Assembly: GCF_963666195.1 (NCBI RefSeq)
Contig: NZ_OY762653.1
Location: 1,054,001-1,118,000 of the forward strand
DNA from: Trichococcus shcherbakoviae
GTDB lineage: Bacteria; Bacillota; Bacilli; Lactobacillales; Aerococcaceae
DNA: 64,000 nucleotides
Reading direction: 5' to 3'
Under the pieces are notes generated by a model. The model worked only from the letters and a program-made list of their open reading frames with translations. It did no database searches and was not told the DNA's origin. A program made the position numbers and the translations under genes. Every line of letters begins with the position of its first letter. The first letter of the stretch is position 1. This document shows positions 51,972 to 59,262 of the stretch, piece by piece.

Positions 51972-52753
51972 CAGCCGATTCCCCGCAGGCGATCGAGCAT
52001 GCCTTTTTTGTCTGGAGAAACCATCATCGTTTCGCCGATCAGGATGGCATCGACGTTGCCCTCTTCCAATTCGATGACTTGCTGTCTTTGCGAAATGCCG
52101 CTTTCGGCCACGAAAAGGATATCATCAGGCACCAGTGCACGCAGCCTGATGGATTGCTGGATGTCCACTTTGAAAGTCTTCAAGTCTCTGTTGTTGACGC
52201 CGACGATCTTCGGATTCGTCCGCAACGCTTTCAGGAGTTCTTCTTCGGTGTGGGCCTCCACCAGGGCTGAAAGCCCCAGTTCGCGGGCCAAGCGTTGGAA
52301 AGCATCCAACTCTTCCTCGTTCAGGATGGTCGCGATCAACAGTACGGCATCCGCGCCGATGACCTTCGCCTCATAGATTTGGTAGGCATCGATGATGAAA
52401 TCTTTCCGGATGACCGGAAGCGATACTGCCTGTTTTATTTCCGTCAGGAAGCGGTTTTCGCCTTGGAAAAAATCGGGCTCTGTCAATACCGAGATTGCGG
52501 ATGCTCCCGCTTCTTCGTAGGCCTTGGCGATTTCGAGGTATGGGAAATCCTCCACAATCACGCCTTTCGAAGGGGATGCCTTCTTGCATTCGCAGATGAA
52601 ACGGATCCCTTCACCGGTCAGCGCCTGCTCGAATGGGAAATCCTGATTGATCGGCATCGCCAAGGCGGCTTGCTTCATTTCTTCCAATGGGATTGCCTGT
52701 TTGGCTTTTTCCACGCGTATTTTTGTCGCTGCTATGATCTCGTCCAATATCAT
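51971..52753 (-). CDS. trpC: Indole-3-glycerol phosphate synthase
   Basis: A 260-residue TIM barrel that closes the indole ring. The catalytic lysines and glutamates are in FICECKKASPSKG near residue 52 and VIRKDFIIDAYQIYEAK near 110; GVNNRDLKTFKVD and FVAESGISQRQQV are family signatures. ATG at 52753 overlaps the trpD stop by 4 bp. The N-terminal extension helix (LDEIIAATKIRVEKAKQ) binds substrate. Confidence 0.95.
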   Translation of the reverse strand: MILDEIIAATKIRVEKAKQAIPLEEMKQAALAMPINQDFPFEQALTGEGIRFICECKKASPSKGVIVEDFPYLEIAKAYEEAGASAISVLTEPDFFQGENRFLTEIKQAVSLPVIRKDFIIDAYQIYEAKVIGADAVLLIATILNEEELDAFQRLARELGLSALVEAHTEEELLKALRTNPKIVGVNNRDLKTFKVDIQQSIRLRALVPDDILFVAESGISQRQQVIELEEGNVDAILIGETMMVSPDKKGMLDRLRGIG

Positions 52754-53817
52754 TTTGTCGCCTCCTGTGATGCAGTGATAAATTGCTTTAATTTCCCCAG
52801 TGCCGCTCCGCTGTCAATGAGTTCGGCAGCACATTTGATGCCGTCAGCGATCGTATAATCGTCGTTGGCCAGATAAATGGCCATACCGGCGTTCAAAAGT
52901 ACGGTATCGCGCTTCGGTCCCTTTTCGCCGCTCAAGATAGCCAAGGCGATTGCGGCATTCTCAGCCGGTTCTCCGCCCACCAGATCTTCGTTAGTGCAGT
53001 ACTCGAAACCGTAATCTTTCGGATCGAACTTGAAGTGGGTGACTTTGCCGTCACGAAGCTCCGCGACTTCCGATGTTGTGGTCAAAGTGATTTCATCCAG
53101 ACCGTCATTTCCGCCGAATACCAATGCCCGTTCCATCTGCAATTGGTTCAGTACCTCAGCCATCGTATCCACTAGCGCGACATCGTATACACCGAGTAAT
53201 TGCATGTTCGCATTGGCCGGGTTCGCCAATGGCCCCAGGACGTTGAAGATCGTCCGGACGCCCATTTCTTTCCTGACGGGTGCCGCATGCTTCATCGATG
53301 GATGGTATTTTTGGGCGTACATGAAGCACATCCCGATTTCTTCCAGCATCGCTTCGCTGTGTTGCGCACTGGCTTCGATGTTCACGCCTAATTCTTCCAG
53401 CACATCCGCGCTGCCGCATTTGCTTGAGGAGCTGCGGTTGCCGTGTTTCGCCACCGGGATCCCTGCGGCTGCGATGACAAAGGATGAGACGGTTGAGATA
53501 TTGAAAGTGAAGGATTGATCGCCGCCGGTTCCGACGATGTCCAATGCCGTCTTCTTGGTTCGTACTTTATTGGAAAAATCCCGCATCACTTCAGCGGAAG
53601 CACTGATTTCTCCGGCCGTCTCGCCTTTCATCCGCATAGCAGTCAGGTAAGATGCAATCTGGACCGGACTGGCTTGACCGCTCATGATTTGGTGCATGAT
53701 GGTCTTCGTCAATTGCGGAGAAAGCTCTTCTTTTTTCACTAGTTTATCGATAGCGGCTTTCATGCTGTCTTGCGGGAGAATTTCTTCGGTCTGTTTCGTC
53801 TCTTTTATCTCTAGCAT
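52750..53817 (-). CDS. trpD: Anthranilate phosphoribosyltransferase
   Basis: A 355-residue enzyme that joins anthranilate and PRPP. The PRPP-binding motif is DIVGTGGDQSFTFNIST near residue 100; KHGNRSSSSKCGSADVLEELG and VRTIFNVLGPLANPA are family hallmarks. About 20 extra residues (MLEIKETKQTEEILPQDSMK) precede the usual start. ATG at 53817 has GAGG 8 nt upstream; the longer frame overlaps the T-box terminator and is not used. It is the first gene of the operon: trpE and trpG are absent here, so anthranilate must come from elsewhere in the genome or from outside. Confidence 0.94.
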   Translation of the reverse strand: MLEIKETKQTEEILPQDSMKAAIDKLVKKEELSPQLTKTIMHQIMSGQASPVQIASYLTAMRMKGETAGEISASAEVMRDFSNKVRTKKTALDIVGTGGDQSFTFNISTVSSFVIAAAGIPVAKHGNRSSSSKCGSADVLEELGVNIEASAQHSEAMLEEIGMCFMYAQKYHPSMKHAAPVRKEMGVRTIFNVLGPLANPANANMQLLGVYDVALVDTMAEVLNQLQMERALVFGGNDGLDEITLTTTSEVAELRDGKVTHFKFDPKDYGFEYCTNEDLVGGEPAENAAIALAILSGEKGPKRDTVLLNAGMAIYLANDDYTIADGIKCAAELIDSGAALGKLKQFITASQEATK

Positions 53818-53842
53818 TTCATTCACCTCATCATTTTTTGTG

Positions 53843-54118
53843 TACAAAAAAAGCCCTTGTCCCCCCTTTAAAGGGACAAGAGCTTGTATTCTCCTGCGAT
53901 ACCACCCAAATTGACGATAATAATCGCCCACTCGTTCACATACCAACATATGTGCCTGTCTGTTAACGGACCAGGTTCCCCGTTTGCCCCTACTCTTTTC
54001 AAGGCAACCCTCTCAAGTCCATTCGGCATCCCCTTCGCTATCGCACTCTCACTGGCGGCGACTCTCTGGAAACAAGGTATGATGCGTACTTCTCTTGATT
54101 ATCGGTTTTATTAGATGG
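53843..54118 (-). ncRNA. Tryptophan T-box riboswitch
   Basis: On the minus strand the T-box sequence AATTTGGGTGGTATCGC (53912-53896) fits the consensus. The terminator CTCTTGTCCCTTT / AAAGGGGGGACAAGGGC plus T-run is at 53884-53846. In the 5' region GAATGGACTTGAG offers TGG at 54021-54019, the expected Trp specifier codon. Uncharged tRNA-Trp should favour the antiterminator and switch on trpDCFBA. Confidence 0.92.
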
Positions 54119-54154
54119 AAATGATTTTTCTAACGTTTTCTTAATGTTGGGATT

Positions 54155-54183
54155 ATTTTAACGCATCGCTGACCTTCCGTCAA
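54155..54183 (-). promoter_or_regulatory. Promoter of the trp operon
   Basis: On the minus strand TTGACG (54183-54178), a 17-bp spacer and TAAAAT (54160-54155), about 40 bp before the T-box leader folds. Confidence 0.85.
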
Positions 54184-54272
54184 CTGTTTTATTTAAAAAA
54201 ATTGGCAAGCTCGAATGTTTCCCGCTCCGGTGCGGTTTTGGTAGAATGGATACACAATAACTTGGAAAGGAT

Positions 54273-54791
54273 GTGTTCCGACTGAAACAATCCGACAAAC
54301 TTTACTCGATGGCACCCGTCATCGATTCCCAAGCCCATGTCCTGATTCTGGGATCGATGCCCGGCGCAAAGTCGCTGGAAGCACAGCACTACTACGGGAA
54401 TCCGAGGAACCATTTCTGGGAAATCATTTTCTCCATACTCGGGGAAGATGATCCGGTGACCTACGAAGACCGCCTATCGCTGCTGAAAAAGCATCACGTC
54501 GCCCTCTGGGATGTCATCCACTCCTGTTACCGTGAGGGCAGCCTCGATTCGGCCATCAAAGAGGAATATCCTAACGATCTGAACAGCCTTCTGCGCGATC
54601 ATCCCCAGATCAGGGCCATCGCCTTCAATGGCGGAAAAGCTTACCGTAGCTACAAAAAGCACTTCGGTCTGGCTGAGGACTCCGGCTTGGTCTACCTGCC
54701 GCTCCCCTCGACCAGCCCCATGCGCGGCAAACATGTCAAATCGTTGCCGGAAAAACTGGAAGCTTGGTCGGTGTTGGAGGAGTATCTTTGA
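54273..54791 (+). CDS. DNA-deoxyinosine glycosylase / MUG-like uracil-DNA glycosylase
   Basis: A 172-residue DNA repair enzyme of the uracil-DNA glycosylase superfamily. Motif 1 is ILGSMPGAKSLEAQHYYGNPRNHFWEII (residues ~25-52, quoted in part by GSMPGAKS and NPRNHFW), and motif 2 is LPSTSPMRG near 146. These match the group annotated as hypoxanthine or uracil glycosylases. The track start is GTG at 54273 close to GGAAAGG; a shift of a few codons is possible because the spacing is short. Single gene; a palindrome array follows its stop directly. Confidence 0.85.
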   Translation: MFRLKQSDKLYSMAPVIDSQAHVLILGSMPGAKSLEAQHYYGNPRNHFWEIIFSILGEDDPVTYEDRLSLLKKHHVALWDVIHSCYREGSLDSAIKEEYPNDLNSLLRDHPQIRAIAFNGGKAYRSYKKHFGLAEDSGLVYLPLPSTSPMRGKHVKSLPEKLEAWSVLEEYL

Positions 54792-54817
54792 TGAATACGG
54801 AAGTCCGAATATATCCG

Positions 54818-55062
54818 AAGATGTCCGATATCGCTGATGAATCGGACAACCGACATTTGGCTTGGGCACTCGTTGTCCGATATTACTGTTGAATCGGACA
54901 ACCGCTGTTCGGCGTGGACGCTCGTTGTCCGATATCGCTGATGAATCGGACAACCGACATTTGGCTTGGGCACTCGTTGTCCGATATTACCGTTGAATCG
55001 GACAACCGACGTTTGGCTTGGGCACTCGTTGTCCGATATTACTGTTGAATCGGACAACCACA
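54818..55062. repeat. Palindrome array, 52-bp period (GTTGTCCGAT family), five units
   Basis: Units start at 54820 (degenerate first base), 54872, 54924, 54976 and 55028, each 52 bp apart. Each has perfect 10-bp arms GTTGTCCGAT / ATCGGACAAC and an 11-nt loop alternating between ATATCGCTGATGA-like and ATATTACTGTTGA-like forms. Linkers (CGACATTTGGCTTGGGCACTC and variants) are near-identical, unlike CRISPR spacers. It lies between convergent genes. Confidence 0.93.
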
Positions 55063-55075
55063 GCCCAATCATCAT

Positions 55076-55107
55076 GCAAAAAGGCTGCCTCGAGAGACAG
55101 CCTCCTT
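55076..55107. terminator. Terminator of the GCTGTCTC type
   Basis: AAAAAGGCTGCCTCG and the GAGACAGCCTCCTTCTT side pair. It ends the MFS gene (minus strand) next to the five-unit array. Confidence 0.75.
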
Positions 55108-55126
55108 CTTCAATTTATCAATCCCC

Positions 55127-56344
55127 TCATTTTCGGTGAAATTGTTTTCTTGCGATCACAGCGAAAGTTCCACCTACAATCATAATCGCTAGCCCCATCG
55201 TAAGATAGGCGATCCGGAAATCCAACAGATCGATGACGCCGCCGATTACTGGGAAAAGGATTATCATGCAGAGGCTGTAGGCCATGCTGTTCGCACTCAA
55301 AAGCGTCGCCCGTTCTTCGGAAGTGATCAACTGATTGATGTAGGCGCTCGCGATCGTCGGCGACACCGCGGAAAAAATGATCGAAAGTACAAATCCAGCA
55401 AAGATCAGCAGCTGATTCCCCAATGCCGAGAGCAGTAACGACAACGAAACAACTACGGGAAAAACATAAGGAATACGGTTTTTGCGGAGTTTTTGCTCGA
55501 TGGATGGAGAAAATTTTGCTCCAAAGATGCCGAACAGGGCGGCTGCAAACAGATAGAGACTCGTACCCTTGCCGCTGTAGCCCAACAGAGACAGATATTT
55601 CTGGAAATAGAAATAATAAGTCGCCGCAAAGCTGTCCAGCAAGGCAAAAAAAAGTATCCAGGCCCGAAGCTCTTTATGCCGCTTCAGCAACTGCCAAGCA
55701 TTCCCCAATATACGGGTGTAGGACTGCCCCACTTTTTCGGAAAATCCGACTGTTTCATCCAACTGCGGATCCAGTCGCTTGATTGGCTCTACCATGCGGT
55801 AAATCAGGAACATATTCAGTAAGCAGAGCATGATATTAACCATATATACGGCTTGGAAATAAGTATCAGCCAAAATACCGGCAAGAATCACCCCGCTTTG
55901 GGCACTGATTTCGATCAGGAAATTGATGTGCGCCAGCTTGTCCAGATAGCCGCTTTCCTCGTCCAATCCTTTCATGCTTTCGAAGACCAGCGCTTCGTAG
56001 GTCCCCGAGTTGAAGTTGTAGGAAAGCGCCGAGAACGCGAAAGCAACTGCAAAATGTGAGAAACTCTGACCATAAATCATCCCAATCGAGCTGATGATGG
56101 CCATCACTTTTCCGAACAACAGGATTTTTTTGTAGCCAAAACGGTCCGCCAAAGCACCTGAAGGCACTTCGAACACAAAACTCGTTATATGGAAGATAGC
56201 CTCCAGAAAGCCTATTTGCACCAATGTCATCCCTTTGAATGAACTCAGATATAGGAGCCATAAAGAGGTGATGCCAAAATATTGGATGAAGGCATATTTT
56301 TTCGCCAGAGATATATTTTTATGTAATGATGTATGATTGTCCAT
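55127..56344 (-). CDS. MFS efflux transporter behind a leader-peptide attenuator
   Basis: A 405-residue membrane protein with twelve hydrophobic segments. The loop 2-3 motif is GALADRFGYKKILLFG, and FGITSLWLLYLSSFKGMTLV opens the first segment. It resembles small drug-efflux MFS pumps of Firmicutes, including tetracycline-type ones, but substrate cannot be assigned. AGAAGGG precedes ATG. Upstream lie a 43-codon leader frame and an attenuator hairpin with a T-run ending just before the ribosome site, the arrangement known for pumps and ribosome-protection genes induced by translation inhibitors. It is monocistronic. Confidence 0.82.
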   Translation of the reverse strand: MDNHTSLHKNISLAKKYAFIQYFGITSLWLLYLSSFKGMTLVQIGFLEAIFHITSFVFEVPSGALADRFGYKKILLFGKVMAIISSIGMIYGQSFSHFAVAFAFSALSYNFNSGTYEALVFESMKGLDEESGYLDKLAHINFLIEISAQSGVILAGILADTYFQAVYMVNIMLCLLNMFLIYRMVEPIKRLDPQLDETVGFSEKVGQSYTRILGNAWQLLKRHKELRAWILFFALLDSFAATYYFYFQKYLSLLGYSGKGTSLYLFAAALFGIFGAKFSPSIEQKLRKNRIPYVFPVVVSLSLLLSALGNQLLIFAGFVLSIIFSAVSPTIASAYINQLITSEERATLLSANSMAYSLCMIILFPVIGGVIDLLDFRIAYLTMGLAIMIVGGTFAVIARKQFHRK

Positions 56345-56367
56345 TTGAAAGTCCCTTCTTTTCTTGC

Positions 56368-56397
56368 AAAAAAATAGCTATGGGAGGCCCCATAGCC
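56368..56397 (-). terminator. Attenuator hairpin before the MFS pump gene
   Basis: On the minus strand GGCTATGGG and CCCATAGCT pair around GCCT and are followed by ATTTTTTTG. It ends 24 nt before the ATG of the pump gene, so it would stop transcription unless prevented by ribosome position on the leader frame. Confidence 0.85.
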
Positions 56398-56413
56398 GGA
56401 CTTATCGCTTTGT

Positions 56414-56545
56414 TCAGGATAAGCAGCAAGAAGCGTATTGTTGTTTGAATTTTTTTGATTTTTGGGCAGACTCCACCCCTTGAATTGCCGCATCGGAAAA
56501 AATACCATGCATCAAGGTCAAAAAAATTCTCAATTTCGCTCTCAT
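56414..56545 (-). CDS. Leader peptide of the MFS pump (43 residues)
   Basis: A short frame starting ATG at 56545 with AGGAG 7 nt upstream. It begins MRAKLRIFLTLMHGIF and ends KQQYASCCLS, and stops 18 nt before the attenuator stem. A sigma-A promoter lies 37 nt upstream. Size, ribosome site and position before a terminator are those of regulatory leader peptides; the hydrophobic N-terminal half could also mean a small membrane peptide. No homologue is recognised. Confidence 0.65.
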   Translation of the reverse strand: MRAKLRIFLTLMHGIFSDAAIQGVESAQKSKKFKQQYASCCLS

Positions 56546-56581
56546 GACCGCTCTCCTCTCTTAGTAATAATAACTAGGAAT

Positions 56582-56610
56582 AGTATAACATTCCATCTTT
56601 TTAGCCGCAA
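56582..56610 (-). promoter_or_regulatory. Promoter of the leader peptide-MFS unit
   Basis: On the minus strand TTGCGG (56610-56605), a 17-bp spacer and TATACT (56587-56582). Confidence 0.7.
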
Positions 56611-56618
56611 TCAATAGG

Positions 56619-56664
56619 CAAAAAGCCCGAAACTGTCTCAATTGCGGACAGTTCCGGGCTTTTC
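56619..56664 (-). terminator. Terminator of metY, GCTGTCTC-like
   Basis: On the minus strand AAAAGCCCGGAACTGTCCGC and the TGAGACAGTTTCGGGCTTTTT side pair. It lies about 250 bp past the metY stop, beyond the palindrome array, so the array is in the transcribed 3' region. Confidence 0.88.
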
Positions 56665-56748
56665 GCATGTATGCTCTGATATGTGGGTGGTACCTGAACT
56701 CTGGCTGGCAACTGCGGTCAGGATGAAAGACCCGGTATAAGAACGTTC

Positions 56749-56884
56749 CTCCGGTGTGGCTGCCGCTAATCGGAAGACAACGGATAATTTCGGCTTCAAC
56801 TCCGACTAAAGTGCGCTAATCGGAGAACACAACTCGAAATGATGCCCGAACTCCGGCGAAGCCTCCGTTCACCGGCGAAGCCGG
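56749..56884. repeat. Palindrome array, 51-bp period (CTCCGG family)
   Basis: Units start at 56749, 56800 and 56851, exactly 51 bp apart. CTCCGACTAA...CTAATCGGAG and CTCCGGCGAAGCC...TTCACCGG are the palindromes; linkers end in TTCAA or CCGAA. It lies between the metY stop codon and its terminator. Confidence 0.9.
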
Positions 56885-56915
56885 CGTGGTGCTTGTTTTT
56901 CCGGAAATATCTGTG

Positions 56916-58196
56916 TTAGATCTGTCCGAAAGCTTGATCCAGGTCGGCGATGATGTCATCGGCATTTTCGATTCCGATGGACAGACGGATCATGTCCCCG
57001 GAAACGCCTGCAGCAATGAGGTCTTCGTCGCTCAGTTGCGCGTGGGTCGTGCTGGCCGGATGGATGACCAAGGATTTTGCATCGGCAACGTTCGCAAGCA
57101 GCGAGAATAACTCCAACTTGTCGATCCACTCGATGCCGGCTTGTTTGCCGCCCTCGATGCCGAAAGTGAAGATCGATCCGGTGCCTTTAGGGAAGTATTT
57201 GTCGGCAAGCGCCTTGTACTTGCTATCCGGCAGTTCCGGATAATTCACCCAGGATACTTTCGGGTGGTTCGCCAAATATGCAACGACTTTGCGGGTATTT
57301 TCGACATGGCGTTCAACGCGCAATGACAAAGTTTCAATCCCTTGCAGCAACAGGAACGAATCGATCGGTCCGATGCAGGCTCCCGTATCGCGCAGCAGTT
57401 GCACGCGGATTTTGGTCGTGAATGCGCCAGGTCCCAGATCGGTATAGACCAACCCGTTGTAATGCGCATCCGGCGTCGTGAAGCCAGGATACCTTCCGCT
57501 GGCTGCGAAATCAAATTTACCGGATTCGACGACGACTCCGCCCATTGTTGTGCCATGTCCGCCCAGGAATTTTGTAGCGGAGTGGACCACAACATCGGCG
57601 CCGAATTCGAACGGACGGATCAGGTAAGGTGTACCGAATGTATTGTCCACAATCAAAATGATGCCGTGGTTATGCGCGATTTCAGCGACTTTTTCGATAT
57701 CGATCAGGTTGGTGCTCGGGTTTCCGATCGATTCGATGAAGATGGCTTTCGTCTTTTCCGTGATGGCAGCTTCGAAGTTAGCCCCATCTTCAGGATCCAC
57801 AAAAGTTGTTTTGATGCCCAAATTAGGCAAGGTCGCACTGAATAGATTGTAGGTGCCGCCGTAGAGCGTGCTGGCCGCGATGATTTCATCGCCCGCATGC
57901 GCAACGTTCAGGATAGCGTACGTGATAGCAGCCGAGCCTGAAGCGACTGTAACTGCGGATGTGCCGCCCTCAAGCGCCGCAACCCGTGCATCCACGACTG
58001 CTGTTGTCGGGTTCGTTAAACGAGTGTAGACATTTCCGGCATCCGTCAAAGCAAAACGGCCGGCAGCCTGTTCCGCGCTATCGAAGACGAAGGCGGTAGT
58101 TTGGTAGATAGGCACCGCACGGGCTCCGGTAACGGGGTCCGGCACTTGGCCTGCATGTACTTGCAACGTTTCAAAACTGTAATTTTTCTCTGTCAT
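56916..58196 (-). CDS. metY: O-acetylhomoserine sulfhydrylase
   Basis: A 426-residue PLP enzyme that makes homocysteine from O-acetylhomoserine and sulfide. The Schiff-base lysine is in [16 protein letters not shown] near residue 206; [22 protein letters not shown] and [21 protein letters not shown] are the Cys/Met-metabolism PLP signatures. Length is longer than MetB/MetC enzymes and typical of MetY. AAGGGG precedes ATG. It is controlled by a T-box leader and followed by a palindrome array inside its 3' region. With the methionine synthase-like enzyme it supports methionine synthesis. Confidence 0.93.
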   Translation of the reverse strand: MTEKNYSFETLQVHAGQVPDPVTGARAVPIYQTTAFVFDSAEQAAGRFALTDAGNVYTRLTNPTTAVVDARVAALEGGTSAVTVASGSAAITYAILNVAHAGDEIIAASTLYGGTYNLFSATLPNLGIKTTFVDPEDGANFEAAITEKTKAIFIESIGNPSTNLIDIEKVAEIAHNHGIILIVDNTFGTPYLIRPFEFGADVVVHSATKFLGGHGTTMGGVVVESGKFDFAASGRYPGFTTPDAHYNGLVYTDLGPGAFTTKIRVQLLRDTGACIGPIDSFLLLQGIETLSLRVERHVENTRKVVAYLANHPKVSWVNYPELPDSKYKALADKYFPKGTGSIFTFGIEGGKQAGIEWIDKLELFSLLANVADAKSLVIHPASTTHAQLSDEDLIAAGVSGDMIRLSIGIENADDIIADLDQAFGQI

Positions 58197-58305
58197 TTGT
58201 CATCTTCCCCTTCTGATTTCCGATTTATTCTTGCATAGCGGTTGCTCTTGGTGTCATTGTCGATTAGCCGAGGTTGCTTCTGTTCGTTTCTCTGATTTTG
58301 CAAAA

Positions 58306-58595
58306 AGAAAAAAGCCCTCGTCCCTATATTCCAATTGATTGAAATACAGGGACGAAAGCTCTTCGTGTTACCACCCATGTTCGTAGGGACCTCGCGATCC
58401 TTACCTTAAAAAGTACGCAAGCTGCCGCTTGTTATACTTCTGTGCGCTATCGTGCACAAATCGAAGCAACACTATCCGCATTGCTTTGCTCCGAGACCAT
58501 CTTCGCTTTTTTTCATCATACCCCTTTTCACCTGCCGGGGCTCTCTGGAATGACGATTGAAAGGTACTCTTCTCTTCATCGCTCTTCTATTAGAA
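58306..58595 (-). ncRNA. T-box riboswitch upstream of metY (methionine)
   Basis: On the minus strand the T-box sequence AACATGGGTGGTAACACG is at 58381-58364, followed by a terminator (GCTTTCGTCCCTGTAT / ATAGGGACGAGGGC plus T-run, 58360-58308). The 5' half has GGTATGATGAAAA, containing a likely ATG specifier. Uncharged tRNA-Met should allow read-through into metY. Confidence 0.9.
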
Positions 58596-58603
58596 TTTAA
58601 TTA

Positions 58604-58632
58604 AATATACCATCCGTTTTTAACCTTGTCAA
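58604..58632 (-). promoter_or_regulatory. Promoter of the metY T-box
   Basis: On the minus strand consensus TTGACA (58632-58627), a 17-bp spacer and TATATT (58609-58604). Confidence 0.88.
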
Positions 58633-58708
58633 ACATTTTATCAGATTGAGCATATTCGATTTGTTTCGCGAGGGCATGCTTTATAATTAGCACAAGGGGT
58701 GATTAGAA

Positions 58709-59041
58709 ATGAAATTGACATTTACTGAAAATGCCACGCAACGACTGGAAAAATTGGGGATGACCAAAGAACTCTCTTTGTACATGAGCACCATCTACGG
58801 CTGCGGCGGACCGGACAGCAGCATGTTCACAATCCGAGCGTATGATGAGGGAAACCCGAACTACGACACTGTTTTGGACACCAACTTTGGCGCCGTCAAA
58901 GCCACAAAGGACAGTCTGCAGCAACTGGATGAGGACAACATCATCGATTTCAATGACAGTAGCTTCTCTTTCGTCCTGAAAAGCAACCGCGGCCTGCTGA
59001 ACCCGAACATGAACTATGAAAATATGAAGTTGAAAAATTGA
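58709..59041 (+). CDS. HesB/IscA-like protein of the Fe-S biosynthesis family
   Basis: A 110-residue protein of the short YqkB/HesB-like group (Fe-S_biosyn fold): it begins MKLTFTENATQRLEKLG, and IYGCGGPDSSMFTIRAYDEG and the C-terminal FSFVLKSNRGLLNP follow the family pattern. Only one cysteine is present (GCGG), so the usual three-cysteine cluster site of A-type carriers is missing. Function is therefore doubtful; no suf or isc gene is near. AAGGGG precedes ATG. Single gene with terminator. Confidence 0.8.
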   Translation: MKLTFTENATQRLEKLGMTKELSLYMSTIYGCGGPDSSMFTIRAYDEGNPNYDTVLDTNFGAVKATKDSLQQLDEDNIIDFNDSSFSFVLKSNRGLLNPNMNYENMKLKN

Positions 59042-59080
59042 GAGAAGCGGCAATAGACTAAGTGTCCATTCCTTCCGACA

Positions 59081-59121
59081 GCAGTTCCCGGCGAAGCATG
59101 ATTTCGCCGGGAACTTTTTTA
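59081..59121 (+). terminator. Terminator of the HesB-like gene
   Basis: AGTTCCCGGCGAA and TTCGCCGGGAACT pair around GCATGAT, followed by TTTTTT. Confidence 0.93.
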
Positions 59122-59262
59122 AACAAGCAAAAATACTAAAATCAGTAGTACAAACCAAGGGTATGGTCAGCGCTACTGATCTTAGTACATTTAATGTTCC
59201 TCTTGCTCTGAAATGAAAAGCTCGTTGGCTGAGTCGTCCCTTGTGGGGATTGCCGAAGACAT

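Noticed and set aside
53818-53949. N-terminal extension of the trpD frame
   Set aside because: Translates the T-box terminator region; ATG at 53817 has a proper ribosome site.
54818-55062. CRISPR array
   Set aside because: The segments between palindromes are near-identical rather than unique, the repeat is a simple hairpin, and no cas gene is present.
54474-55075. Minus-strand frames of 159 and 127 codons
   Set aside because: They are repeat translations and the antisense of the glycosylase gene, without ribosome sites.
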